Program-made: the position numbers and the translations under genes | Assembly (NCBI RefSeq): GCF_012933465.1 | Contig: NZ_JABBND010000014.1 | Location: 62,001 to 126,000 of the forward strand | DNA from: Actinomycetospora sp. TBRC 11914 | GTDB lineage: Bacteria; Actinomycetota; Actinomycetes; Mycobacteriales; Pseudonocardiaceae | Reading direction: 5' to 3' | Length of the DNA: 64,000 nt | Notes under the pieces: model-generated | Database searches by the model: none | What the model was told of the DNA's origin: nothing | Seen by the model: the letters and a program-made list of their open reading frames with translations, nothing else | Shown: positions 35,517 through 43,188 of the stretch, piece by piece | Numbering within the stretch: position 1 is the first letter of the stretch | How the letters are laid out: each line of letters starts with the position of its first letter

Positions 35517-36302
35517 ATGACCTCGGGGGCTCCCACCACGCGGACGCGGACGTCCGACGCCGCGGCGGTGAAGCCGGGCGAGACCCGGCTCGGCCTCGTG
35601 CGGCGGGCCCGTCGCATGCACCGCGCGCTCGCCGCCGCCCACCCCGACGCGCACTGCGAGCTCGACTTCACCACCCCGCTCGAGCTGCTCGTCGCCACGG
35701 TGCTCTCGGCCCAGACCACCGACGTCACCGTCAACCGTGTGACGCCCGCGCTGTTCGCCCGCTACCCCGACGCGGCCGCGTACGCCGGCGCCGACCGGGT
35801 CGAGATGGAGGAGATCCTCCGGCCGACGGGCTTCTACCGCGCGAAGACCAACTCGGTGATCTCCCTCGGGCAGGCGCTGGTGGAGAAGTTCGACGGCGAG
35901 GTCCCGGGCCGCCTCGCCGACCTGGTCACGCTGCCCGGCGTCGGGCGCAAGACCGCCAACGTCGTGCTCGGGAACGCCTTCGACGTCCCCGGCATCACCG
36001 TCGACACCCACTTCGGCCGGCTCACCCGCCGGTGGGCGTGGACCGACTCGGAGGACCCGGTGGAGGTGGAGAAGCAGGTCGGCACGCTCATCGAGCGCAA
36101 GGACTGGACGATGCTCTCCCACCGTGTGATCTTCCACGGCCGGCGCGTCTGCCACGCCAAGAAGCCGGCGTGCGGGGCCTGCTCGCTCGCGAAGGACTGC
36201 CCCTCGGCCGGGATCGGCGAGACCGACCCGCAGAAGGCCGCCAAGCTCGTGAAGGGCCCGGAGGCCGACCACCTCCTGGCCCTCGTCGGTCTCGAGCGGT
36301 GA
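35517..36302 (+). CDS. nth: Endonuclease III
   Basis: Base-excision repair glycosylase/AP-lyase for oxidised pyrimidines, 261 aa. Helix-hairpin-helix and catalytic lysine in [13 protein letters not shown] (Lys145), catalytic aspartate in [12 protein letters not shown] (Asp163), and a complete [4Fe-4S] site C-x6-C-x2-C-x5-C (Cys212, 219, 222, 228). The N-terminal ~30 residues are an extra disordered leader. ATG at 35517 is probably leaderless. First gene of an operon in which each following start overlaps the previous stop (nth, thioredoxin-like, Nudix, marP), the same order as Rv3674c-Rv3671c. Confidence 0.95.
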   Translation: MTSGAPTTRTRTSDAAAVKPGETRLGLVRRARRMHRALAAAHPDAHCELDFTTPLELLVATVLSAQTTDVTVNRVTPALFARYPDAAAYAGADRVEMEEILRPTGFYRAKTNSVISLGQALVEKFDGEVPGRLADLVTLPGVGRKTANVVLGNAFDVPGITVDTHFGRLTRRWAWTDSEDPVEVEKQVGTLIERKDWTMLSHRVIFHGRRVCHAKKPACGACSLAKDCPSAGIGETDPQKAAKLVKGPEADHLLALVGLER

Positions 36303-36946
36303 CGCGCACCGAGGTCGGATCGACCCTGCTCGTGGTGGTCCTGGTCGTCATCGGGGTCATCGCCCTGTGGCCGCGGGAGTCCGACGGCGGCGGCACCCCG
36401 CAGCCCGTGCCCTCCGCCGCGCCCACGGCACGCAGCGATCCGGCCGAGCTCGCCGACGCCCGCGCCCGGGCGGGCCTGCAGCCGTGCCCCGCCCCCACCC
36501 CCGGCGCCGCGACCGCCCCGGCCCCGCTCGCCGGGCTGCAGCTCGACTGCCTCGGCGCCCCCGGCCGCGTCGACCTGGCCACGGCGCTGCCCGGCCGGAC
36601 CACGCTGGTCAACCTGTGGGCCTCGTGGTGCGGGCCGTGCCGCGAGGAGATCCCCGCGATCACCGCCTACGCCGCCGAGCCCGGGGCCGCGTCCGTGCTC
36701 GGGGTCGACGTCGCCGACGACCCCGCCGACGCGCTCGCGCTCCTCGGCCAGCTCGGGGCGCACTACCCCTCGGTGTCCGACCCGGGGCAGACCGTCGCGC
36801 GCCGGCTCGGGGCCGCGCCGGTGCTCCCGGCGAGCGTCGTGGTCCGTCCCGACGGGACCGTGGTCCCGCTGCCCGCGCAGGTCTTCGCCTCGCCCGCCCA
36901 GGTCCGCAGCGCCGTCGACGGCGCGCTCGCGAAGGCGGCCGGGTGA
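36299..36946 (+). CDS. Membrane-anchored thioredoxin-like protein (TlpA-type)
   Basis: A 215-aa envelope oxidoreductase. One N-terminal transmembrane helix (residues 7-24, [17 protein letters not shown]), a Pro/Ala linker, then a thioredoxin fold with the active site WCGPC (110-114) after TLVNLWASW and a cis-Pro region [12 protein letters not shown]. Two further cysteines (Cys63, Cys84) precede the fold, unusual for TlpA and perhaps a structural disulfide. GTG at 36299 overlaps the nth stop by 4 nt. Homologous by context to Rv3673c. Probably faces outward and handles thiol exchange. Confidence 0.9.
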   Translation: MTRTEVGSTLLVVVLVVIGVIALWPRESDGGGTPQPVPSAAPTARSDPAELADARARAGLQPCPAPTPGAATAPAPLAGLQLDCLGAPGRVDLATALPGRTTLVNLWASWCGPCREEIPAITAYAAEPGAASVLGVDVADDPADALALLGQLGAHYPSVSDPGQTVARRLGAAPVLPASVVVRPDGTVVPLPAQVFASPAQVRSAVDGALAKAAG

Positions 36947-37689
36947 GCTCGCTGCTGCGCCCGGAGGAGGCGCCGGCGTGGCTCGTGCCGCTGGTCGAGG
37001 GGTGCGCCCGGGCCACGGAGGACGACGTGCCCCTACGTCGCCGGCCCTCGGACCGGCCGGCCCGCGAGGCCGCGGTGCTGCTGCTCTTCGGCGAGACGGC
37101 CGACGCCGGGCCCGACGTGCTGCTCACCGAGCGCGCCTCCGAGCTGCGCGCCCACGCCGGCCAGGCGGCGTTCCCGGGCGGCGGGATGGAGCCCGTCGAC
37201 GGCGAGGGGCTCGACGCCCGGGTGCGCGCCGCCCTGCGCGAGACGCAGGAGGAGACCGGGGCCGACCCGGCCGGCGTCGTGCCCCTGACGACGCTGCCGG
37301 CCCTGACGATCCCGGTGACCGGGTTCGCGGTCACCCCGGTGGTGGCGCACTGGGACCGCCCGAGCCCGGTGCACGTCGTCGACCCGGGGGAGACGGCCGC
37401 CGTCGAGCGCGTGCCGCTCGCCGAGCTCACCGACCCGGCGCGCCGGTTCACCGTCACCTCCCCCAGCGGCTACCTCGGGCCCGCCTTCGCGGTGCGCGGC
37501 CTGCTGGTCTGGGGGTTCACCGCACTCGTCCTGTCCTGGGTTCTCGACCTCGGAGGGTGGACCATCCCCTGGGACACCGCGGACGTCCGCGACCTCGACG
37601 AGGCGTGGGCCCGCCGTCGTGACGAGCTCACGGCCCACCGTGCTGACAACGAGGCGGCTCGCCGCCGTGAGGGAGACGCGATCCGATGA
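36943..37689 (+). CDS. Nudix hydrolase, CoA pyrophosphatase-like
   Basis: A 248-aa Nudix protein. The Nudix box G-x5-E-x7-RE-x2-EE-x-G is exact (GMEPVDGEG, RVRAALRETQEETGAD). The block LLTERASELRAHAGQAAFPGG just before it is the UPF0035/NudL signature of CoA pyrophosphatases, so it probably cleaves CoA or related dinucleotides. GTG at 36943 overlaps the thioredoxin-like stop and its own stop overlaps marP as ATGA. Rv3672c homologue by context. Confidence 0.9.
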   Translation: MSSLLRPEEAPAWLVPLVEGCARATEDDVPLRRRPSDRPAREAAVLLLFGETADAGPDVLLTERASELRAHAGQAAFPGGGMEPVDGEGLDARVRAALRETQEETGADPAGVVPLTTLPALTIPVTGFAVTPVVAHWDRPSPVHVVDPGETAAVERVPLAELTDPARRFTVTSPSGYLGPAFAVRGLLVWGFTALVLSWVLDLGGWTIPWDTADVRDLDEAWARRRDELTAHRADNEAARRREGDAIR

Positions 37690-38882
37690 GCTGGGTGGAC
37701 ATCGTCGTCGTGCTGCTCGCGATCGCCGCGGCCATCTCCGGCTGGCGGCACGGGCTCGCGGTGGCCGCCCTGTCCTTCCTGGGCGTCATCGGCGGCGCCC
37801 TGCTGGGGCTCAAGCTCGCCCCGCTGGTCGTCGGGCTCTTCCAGGGCGACACCAGCCGCGTCGTCGTCAGCGTGCTCATCGTCATCGCGCTCGTGGCGCT
37901 GGGCGAGACGCTCGGGGTCTACCTCGGGCGGGCGCTGCGCGACCGGATGCGCCTCAACGCGGTCCGCACCGTCGACTCCACGTTCGGCGCCGTCCTGCAG
38001 GCGATCACCGCGCTCGTCGTCGCGTGGCTGATCGCGCTGCCGCTCGCGACCTCGTCGAACGTCGCGCTGTCCTCGGCGCTCAAGAACTCCGCGGTGCTCC
38101 AGACCGTCGACGCCGTGATGCCCACGCCGATCCGCGCGCTGCCGAACGAGCTGCGGTCGATGTTCGACGCGTCCGGCTTCCCGGACGTGCTCTCGCCGTT
38201 CTCGTCCACGCCGGTGGCCGAGGTGCCCGCGCCCAACCCGGAGCTCGTGCGGGACCCGGTCGTCCAGCGGGCCAAGGCCAGCGTGCTGAAGGTCCGCGGG
38301 CGGGCCCCGTCCTGCTCCCGGGCGCTGGAGGGCACCGGCTTCGTCATCGGCGACCAGCGGGTGATGACGAACGCCCACGTCGTCGCCGGGACCAGCGAGG
38401 TCTCGGTGGAGGTGCCGCAGTCCGGCGGCGGCTCGCAGACCGAGTCGGCCCGCGTCGTGTACTACGACGAGCAGGTCGACGTCGCGATCCTCGCGGTGCC
38501 CGACCTCGACGCGCGGGCGCTGCCGTTCAACTTCTCCGGCGCGAACACCGGGGACAACGCCGTTGCGCTCGGCTACCCGCTCGACGGCCCGTTCACCTCG
38601 TCGGCCGCGAAGATCCGGCAGCGCATCCAGCTGCGCGGGCCCGACATCTACGACTCCTCAACGGTGACCCGCGACGTCTACACCATCCGGGGGCAGGTCC
38701 GGTCGGGGAACTCGGGCGGCCCGCTGGTCAACCCGCAGGGCCAGGTGATCGGCGTGGTGTTCGGGGCCGCGGTCGACCAGGGCGACACCGGCTTCGTGCT
38801 CACCGCCGACCAGGTGCGCGCGGCGCTGAACGCCGCGCCGAACGCCACGAGCCGGGTGTCGACGGGTAGCTGCGCTGCCTAG
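37686..38882 (+). CDS. marP: Membrane-anchored periplasmic serine protease (MarP)
   Basis: A 398-aa protein with four N-terminal transmembrane helices (within residues 1-125) of the CvpA type and a chymotrypsin-like protease domain outside. The triad is His231 (TNAHVVAG), Asp265 (EQVDVAIL) and Ser343 (RSGNSGGPL). Cys210 and Cys396 match in position the redox-sensitive disulfide of M. tuberculosis MarP (Rv3671c), which supports acid and oxidative resistance by cleaving wall enzymes. The N-terminal thioredoxin-like neighbour could act on that disulfide, an inference from the operon. ATG at 37686 overlaps the Nudix stop. Confidence 0.94.
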   Translation: MSWVDIVVVLLAIAAAISGWRHGLAVAALSFLGVIGGALLGLKLAPLVVGLFQGDTSRVVVSVLIVIALVALGETLGVYLGRALRDRMRLNAVRTVDSTFGAVLQAITALVVAWLIALPLATSSNVALSSALKNSAVLQTVDAVMPTPIRALPNELRSMFDASGFPDVLSPFSSTPVAEVPAPNPELVRDPVVQRAKASVLKVRGRAPSCSRALEGTGFVIGDQRVMTNAHVVAGTSEVSVEVPQSGGGSQTESARVVYYDEQVDVAILAVPDLDARALPFNFSGANTGDNAVALGYPLDGPFTSSAAKIRQRIQLRGPDIYDSSTVTRDVYTIRGQVRSGNSGGPLVNPQGQVIGVVFGAAVDQGDTGFVLTADQVRAALNAAPNATSRVSTGSCAA

Positions 38883-38897
38883 GTGCGCTCCGCGCTG

Positions 38898-38937
38898 GTG
38901 AGCACCAAGTGTCGCTATACCGACGTTTTCTGCTCAC
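38898..38937. terminator. Convergent terminator between marP and the hydrolase
   Basis: GTGAGCA (38898-38904) pairs with TGCTCAC (38931-38937); inside, GTCG pairs with CGAC followed by GTTTTC. This is the only AT-richer stretch nearby and lies between converging genes. Confidence 0.5.
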
Positions 38938-39800
38938 AGGCTCCGGAGGAGCACCTGGCTGACGTGGCGCGGGACCTCCTGGTGCGGGAAGTGGCCCGCG
39001 CCGGGCACCGTCAGGAACTCGTGGTCGGGGGCCCAGCGGGCCGAGGCGCGGGCCACGTCGGCGGGGACCCACGGGTCGGCGTCGCCGTGCAGCGTCGTCA
39101 CCGGGACCTCGACGGGCCGGTCGATCGCCTGCGCGAACCGCCGGCCGTCGGGGCGGCCCTGGGAGCGGACCGCCCAGCGGAAGTACTCCAGCGCGCAGTG
39201 CGACGTGCGCGGGGTCAGGATCGCCGCCGCGTGCTGCGCGGCGACCCGCCCGAACTCGGGGGCGTCCGCCCAGTCCGGCCCGGAGCCGGCGGCGAGCAGC
39301 TCCCCGGCCCGCGAGCCGCCGTCACGACGCAGCGACCGCTCGGGCAGCCGCGGGAGCTGGAAGAAGGCCACGTCCCGCAGCGCCGCCGCGTGCCGCCAGG
39401 GCCGGCGACGGACCGCGTGGCGCAGCGCCAGCGGGTGCGGGGTCCCGACGACGACGAGGCGGGACACCACGCGCGGGTGCAGCGCGGCCACCGTCCACGC
39501 GACCGCTCCACCCCACCCGGCGCCGACGAGCGTGGCGCGGCGGGCGCCGAGGGCGCGCACGAGCCCGGCCACGTCGCCGGCGAGGGTCCACAGGTCAAAG
39601 CCGCGGGGCGGCCGGTCGGAGCCGCAGTAGCCCCGCAGGTCGGCGGCCACCACGTGGTGGCCGGCCGCCCCCAGCGCGGTGAGCTGGTGGCGCCAGGACC
39701 ACCAGAACTCCGGGAAGCCGTGCAGCAGCAGCACCGGGTCGGTGCCGCTCGGGCCGGGCCCGCACTCGGCGACGTGGAGCCGGATGCCGTTGGCGGACAC
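38934..39800 (-). CDS. Alpha/beta hydrolase, epoxide-hydrolase-like (Rv3670 position)
   Basis: At least 288 aa. HGFPEFWWSWRHQL is the HGxP oxyanion motif of epoxide hydrolases; GAGWGGAVAW holds the nucleophile elbow but with Gly-Ala-Gly-Trp-Gly, so the usual nucleophile Asp (GHDWG) is replaced by Gly, a sign that epoxide chemistry may be lost. Later acid and His are in HGDADPWVP and GAGHFPHQE. Start uncertain: GTG at 39800 has no ribosome site and cuts off LPGPWRHRAV, which homologues keep. A CTG at 39860 would overlap the upstream stop as CTGA and add 20 residues. Probably co-transcribed with the holin-like gene. Confidence 0.82.
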   Translation of the reverse strand: MSANGIRLHVAECGPGPSGTDPVLLLHGFPEFWWSWRHQLTALGAAGHHVVAADLRGYCGSDRPPRGFDLWTLAGDVAGLVRALGARRATLVGAGWGGAVAWTVAALHPRVVSRLVVVGTPHPLALRHAVRRRPWRHAAALRDVAFFQLPRLPERSLRRDGGSRAGELLAAGSGPDWADAPEFGRVAAQHAAAILTPRTSHCALEYFRWAVRSQGRPDGRRFAQAIDRPVEVPVTTLHGDADPWVPADVARASARWAPDHEFLTVPGAGHFPHQEVPRHVSQVLLRSL

Positions 39801-39856
39801 CGCGCGGTGCCGCCACGGCCCCGGCAGCGCCGCCGGGTCGTCCTCGCCGAGCTGGC

Positions 39857-40336
39857 TCAGGAGGTCGAGGGCGGGGCGTCGGAGCGGCCGCGGCGCAGTG
39901 CCTCGACCGACTCGCGCGCCGTCTCGATCGTCCGCTCCGGCGCCTTGATCTTGCGGACCTTGAGGTAGCCGAGGAACCCGGCGATGCCCGCGACGACGAG
40001 CATGATGCCGAAGGTCACCGCGTAGCCGGCCCACTGCTGGCTCGGCCAGATGAGGTTGAAGGCCTCGGCGACGGCGAAGAAGAAGTAGAAGAGGCTGAAC
40101 AGCGCGACGACCGCCGCCAGCACGAAGAAGATGCTGCCCTGCACCCCCTTCTTGACCTCGGCCGTGACCTCCTGCTTGGCGAGCTCGACCTCCGCACGCA
40201 CCAGCGTGGAGACGTGCGTGGTCACCTCCTTGACCAACGTCCCGACGGACGCCTCGCCGGTGGCGCGCACCGGTTCGGCGTTCAGCGGGATCGAGGGCAC
40301 CACGGGGGGTCCTCCGGATGACGACGGCGAGGTCAC
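39857..40336 (-). CDS. Phage-holin-superfamily/DUF1469 membrane protein (Rv3669 position)
   Basis: A 159-aa protein. After a polar Ser/Pro-rich N-terminus there is an amphipathic helix (TLVKEVTTHVSTLVRAEVEL) typical of the Actinobacterial holin-X/DUF1469 family, then two transmembrane helices (IFFVLAAVVALFSLFYFFFA and YAVTFGIMLVVAGIAGFLGY) and a charged tail. Despite the family name there is no evidence of a lytic role. GTG at 40336 has AGGAGGG 4-5 nt upstream; the open frame extends further with no site. Its TGA may overlap a CTG start of the downstream hydrolase. Confidence 0.85.
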   Translation of the reverse strand: MTSPSSSGGPPVVPSIPLNAEPVRATGEASVGTLVKEVTTHVSTLVRAEVELAKQEVTAEVKKGVQGSIFFVLAAVVALFSLFYFFFAVAEAFNLIWPSQQWAGYAVTFGIMLVVAGIAGFLGYLKVRKIKAPERTIETARESVEALRRGRSDAPPSTS

Positions 40337-40466
40337 GGGCCCTCCTGGCGGGTCGGGTCGAGAGCGGGCACATCGTGCCACGGCCGTCCGACGGCGGTGC
40401 CGTGACACGTGCGCACGGGCCGTGTCTTCCCGATCAAGCCGAAGTCCAGTCCTCCGATCCGGACTC

Positions 40467-40907
40467 TCACTCCGCGGGCGAGCGGCGCAGCGCCTTGCGC
40501 TCAGAGCGACGACGCTTGTCCTCCATCCGACGTAGCCGGGCACCCCGGCTGGGTCGGCGGGCCTGACGGGCCGGTGGATCGGGGAGGAGGGCGTCGCGCA
40601 GCAGCGCCGCGAGCCGCCGTCGCGCGGCCTCGCGATTGCGCCGCTGCGAGCGGGACTCCGACGCCGTGACGCTCGCCCGCGTCCCGCCGACGAGGTGCGG
40701 CACGCGCGCCAGCAGGCGGGCGCGGGCGTCGTCGGGGATGCCGGGTGCCTCGGCGAGGTCGACGACGAGCTCGACCCGCGAGTCGGCGGTGTTGACGCCC
40801 TGCCCGCCCGGCCCGGACGAGCGGGAGAACCGCCACGTCAGGGCGCCCGCGGGCAGCACGACGTCGTCGGAGACCCAGAGGTCGCCGGCAGCGTCGTCGG
40901 TGTCCAT
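40467..40907 (-). CDS. arfB: Alternative ribosome-rescue factor ArfB (peptidyl-tRNA hydrolase)
   Basis: Releases stalled peptides on ribosomes lacking a stop codon. The 146-aa protein keeps the class I release-factor motif GGQ (34-36, in SSGPGGQGVNT) and the basic C-terminal tail (RRMEDKRRRSERKALRR) that enters the empty mRNA channel. Length fits ArfB/YaeJ. ATG at 40907 follows GGAGAC. Divergent from the Fic-like gene across a perfect 10-3-10 palindrome. Confidence 0.93.
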   Translation of the reverse strand: MDTDDAAGDLWVSDDVVLPAGALTWRFSRSSGPGGQGVNTADSRVELVVDLAEAPGIPDDARARLLARVPHLVGGTRASVTASESRSQRRNREAARRRLAALLRDALLPDPPARQARRPSRGARLRRMEDKRRRSERKALRRSPAE

Positions 40908-40947
40908 GTCTCCAGTCTCCCTAGGCTGTCGAGCGGGTTCCGGTGAC

Positions 40948-40970
40948 GTCAGCGGTGTGGCACCGCTGAC
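40948..40970. promoter_or_regulatory. Perfect 23-bp palindrome between arfB and the Fic-like gene
   Basis: GTCAGCGGTG-TGG-CACCGCTGAC, a perfect 10-3-10 inverted repeat in a 120-bp divergent gap. It may be a repressor operator or an mRNA hairpin. GACGTC occurs on both sides (40946 and 40975 regions). Confidence 0.55.
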
Positions 40971-41027
40971 ATTGGACGTCAGGTTCTCCACTCTCACGGC
41001 CCGCGAACCGCCTGGGACGATGGACCC

Positions 41028-41768
41028 ATGACCGCCGCGACCACCGATCCGCTCGCGCCGCTGCTCGACCTGCCCGGCGTGGCCGAGGGCGCCGAGTCGA
41101 TCCGCCGGCACGTCGAGGCCGTCCACGGCCACCGGACCAACCGCCGCGGCTGGCCCACCACCGCCGCGGAGGCGACCGTGCGCGCGGCCCGCGCCTCGGC
41201 CGCGCTCGACGGCGGCAGCGCCGACCTCCCCGAGGACGGTCCGGTCACCGACCCGGTGCTCGCGGGCTCGCTGCGGGTCGCCGAGGCGCTCGGTGGCCTG
41301 CTCCCGACGTGGCGACGCGCCCCGCTGCAGGCGCTCGCACGGCTGCACGTCCTCGCCGCCACCGACCGGGCCCCCGAGTCCGACCTCGGCCGTCCCCGTC
41401 CCGGCGCCTGGGTCTCCGCGCGGCTCGACGCGCTCGCGGGCCTCGTCGTCGGCGGGACCTCGGTGCCCGGCCCGGTGCTCGTCGGCGTCGTCCACGGCGA
41501 GCTGCTGGCGCTCTCGCCGTTCCTCGTCGCCAACGGCGTCGTCGCCCGCGCTGCGGCCCGCCTGACCGCGATCTCCACGGGGCTCGACCCCAAGGGCCTC
41601 GTCGTCCCGGAGGTCGGGCACCTGCGGGCCGGCACCGAGTACCGCGAGGCCGCCCAGGCGTTCGCGTCCGGCACCCACGAGGGCCTCGCGCGGTGGTTCG
41701 CCCACGGCGTGACCGCCTGGCGGACCGGCGCGAAGGAGGCCACCGGCATCGCCGACGCCGCGGGCTGA
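41028..41768 (+). CDS. Degenerate Fic-fold protein
   Basis: A 246-aa protein that I read as a Fic-domain relative without the active site. SPFLVANGV (163-171) aligns with the Fic motif HPFx(D/E)GN(G/K)R: the catalytic His is Ser163, the acidic residue Val167 and the final Arg Val171, while Pro, Phe, Asn and Gly remain. SAALDG (57-62) resembles the inhibitory helix motif SxxxEG. Flanking helices (PVLVGVVHGELLAL, VARAAARLTAISTGLD) keep Fic-like spacing. AMP transfer therefore seems unlikely; a scaffold or sensor role is a guess. It precedes the Tad pilus operon. Confidence 0.65.
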   Translation: MTAATTDPLAPLLDLPGVAEGAESIRRHVEAVHGHRTNRRGWPTTAAEATVRAARASAALDGGSADLPEDGPVTDPVLAGSLRVAEALGGLLPTWRRAPLQALARLHVLAATDRAPESDLGRPRPGAWVSARLDALAGLVVGGTSVPGPVLVGVVHGELLALSPFLVANGVVARAAARLTAISTGLDPKGLVVPEVGHLRAGTEYREAAQAFASGTHEGLARWFAHGVTAWRTGAKEATGIADAAG

Positions 41769-41830
41769 GGCCGTTCGGCCCCCCTCTCCGTCCCCAACGG
41801 CACTCCTGGCCCGGTCCGTCCCCAGGCGTC

Positions 41831-42967
41831 GTGCTCGAGGTTCCCGTCCGTACGGGCCCGGGCGCGACGCTGCCGCTCGTGGACGGACGACGGGTGACGG
41901 TGTGGTGCGACGACGAGGACCTGCTCGACGAGGTGGTCCGGGTCGCCGCGGCGGCGGGCTGCGAGCTGGAACGCGTGCCCGACGCGGCCGCGCTCCGGCG
42001 GCGGTGGCCGGGCGCGGCGATGGTGCTGCTCGACGAGGCCGCGGCGCGGGCGGTCGCGGGGGTGCGGCTGGGGCGGCGCGACGGGGTGGTGGTGCTGTGC
42101 CGGGGCGAGCCGCCGGGCACCGTCTGGGAACGGGCGGTCGCGGTCGGCGCCGAGCACGTGGTGTCCCTGCCCGAGGGGGAGGAGTGGCTGGTGTCGGCAC
42201 TGTCCGACACCGTCGAGGAGGACGCCGCCGGGGACGGCCGGGTCGTCTCGGTGATCGGCGGGCGCGGCGGGGCCGGCGCGTCGGTTCTCGCCGCGGCGGT
42301 GGCGGTGCGGGCCCACGACGACGGGTCGCGGGTGCTGCTCGTCGACTGCGACCCGCTCGGCGGCGGGCTCGACCTCGTGGTCGGGGCCGAGCAGGCCGAC
42401 GGCCTGCGCTGGCCGGGCCTCGCGCTGGGCGGGGGACGGGTGGCCGCGTCGTCGCTGCACGAGGCGCTGCCCGCCGCCGAGCACGGCGAGCCGGCGCTGA
42501 CGGTGCTGTCCTGCGACCGGCACGGCCCCGGGCCGGCGCCGGAGGCGGCGCGCGCCGTGGTGGAGGCGGGCCGCCGCGCGGGTGACACCGTGGTCTGCGA
42601 CCTGCCCCGCCACCTCACCGACGCCGCCGCGGCGGTGCTCGACGCGTCCGACCTCGCCGTGCTCGTGGTGCCCGCCGAGGTCCGCGCGACGGCGGCCGCC
42701 TCGCGGGTGGCCCGGCAGCTCGGGGAACGGGGGGCGACGGTGGCCGTGGTGGTGCGGGGCCCGTCGCCCGGCGGGCTGGTGGGGGACGACGTGGCCGAGG
42801 CACTCGGCCTCGAGGTGCTGGTCTCGATCGACGCCGAGCCGGGCCTCGCGGCGGCGCTCGACCGCGGCACGGTCCCCGGGGTGCGGCGCGGACCCCTCGC
42901 GCGGGCGGCGGCGGCCGTGCTGGAGGCGGTCGAGGTGCGCCGGGGAGGGCGACCCGCGGCGGCGTGA
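41831..42967 (+). CDS. ssd: Septum-site-determining / TadZ-CpaE-like protein (Ssd)
   Basis: A 378-aa MinD/ParA-superfamily protein. Residues 1-125 form a receiver-like domain without phosphorylation residues (VTVWCDDEDLLDEVVRVAA); the ATPase-like domain starts at about 136 with GGRGGAGAS (143-151), in which the P-loop lysine is Ala150 and the signature lysine Arg145, so ATP use is doubtful. LVDCDPLGGGLDLV and VVCDLPRHLTDAA are the switch-like regions. This degenerate form is known from mycobacterial Ssd (Rv3660c) and TadZ pilus-localisation proteins. Start GTG 41831 is uncertain; GTG at 41893 is an alternative. First gene of the Tad operon. Confidence 0.82.
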   Translation: MLEVPVRTGPGATLPLVDGRRVTVWCDDEDLLDEVVRVAAAAGCELERVPDAAALRRRWPGAAMVLLDEAAARAVAGVRLGRRDGVVVLCRGEPPGTVWERAVAVGAEHVVSLPEGEEWLVSALSDTVEEDAAGDGRVVSVIGGRGGAGASVLAAAVAVRAHDDGSRVLLVDCDPLGGGLDLVVGAEQADGLRWPGLALGGGRVAASSLHEALPAAEHGEPALTVLSCDRHGPGPAPEAARAVVEAGRRAGDTVVCDLPRHLTDAAAAVLDASDLAVLVVPAEVRATAAASRVARQLGERGATVAVVVRGPSPGGLVGDDVAEALGLEVLVSIDAEPGLAAALDRGTVPGVRRGPLARAAAAVLEAVEVRRGGRPAAA

Positions 42968-42978
42968 CCCGCCATGTC

Positions 42979-43010
42979 GGCCCGGCCCACCGGTGGCGGT
43001 GGGCCGGGCC
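42979..43010 (+). terminator. Hairpin between ssd and tadA
   Basis: Perfect 13-bp stem (GGCCCGGCCCACC, 42979-42991, with 42998-43010) and 6-nt loop in the only sizeable gap (221 bp) of the Tad operon. Without a T tract it may attenuate or process the transcript rather than end it. Confidence 0.55.
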
Positions 43011-43188
43011 GTCGGCGTGCCGGGGTGCTGGTCCGGGTGCTGGGTCCGGCCGGGTGCTGATCCGTCCGGGTACCGCCGGTCCACAGCCGGCAGCGCGGGC
43101 CGGGTTGTCCACAGGCCGGTCGTCCGGGACTCGGGGTTCGGGGCGCGGCTCGGGCAGCGTCGTCGCCGTCGGGACGGAGGTGGTGGCG

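Noticed and set aside
39857-40336. Prophage lysis gene
   Set aside because: The holin-superfamily label is nominal; the gene sits in a conserved housekeeping neighbourhood without phage genes.
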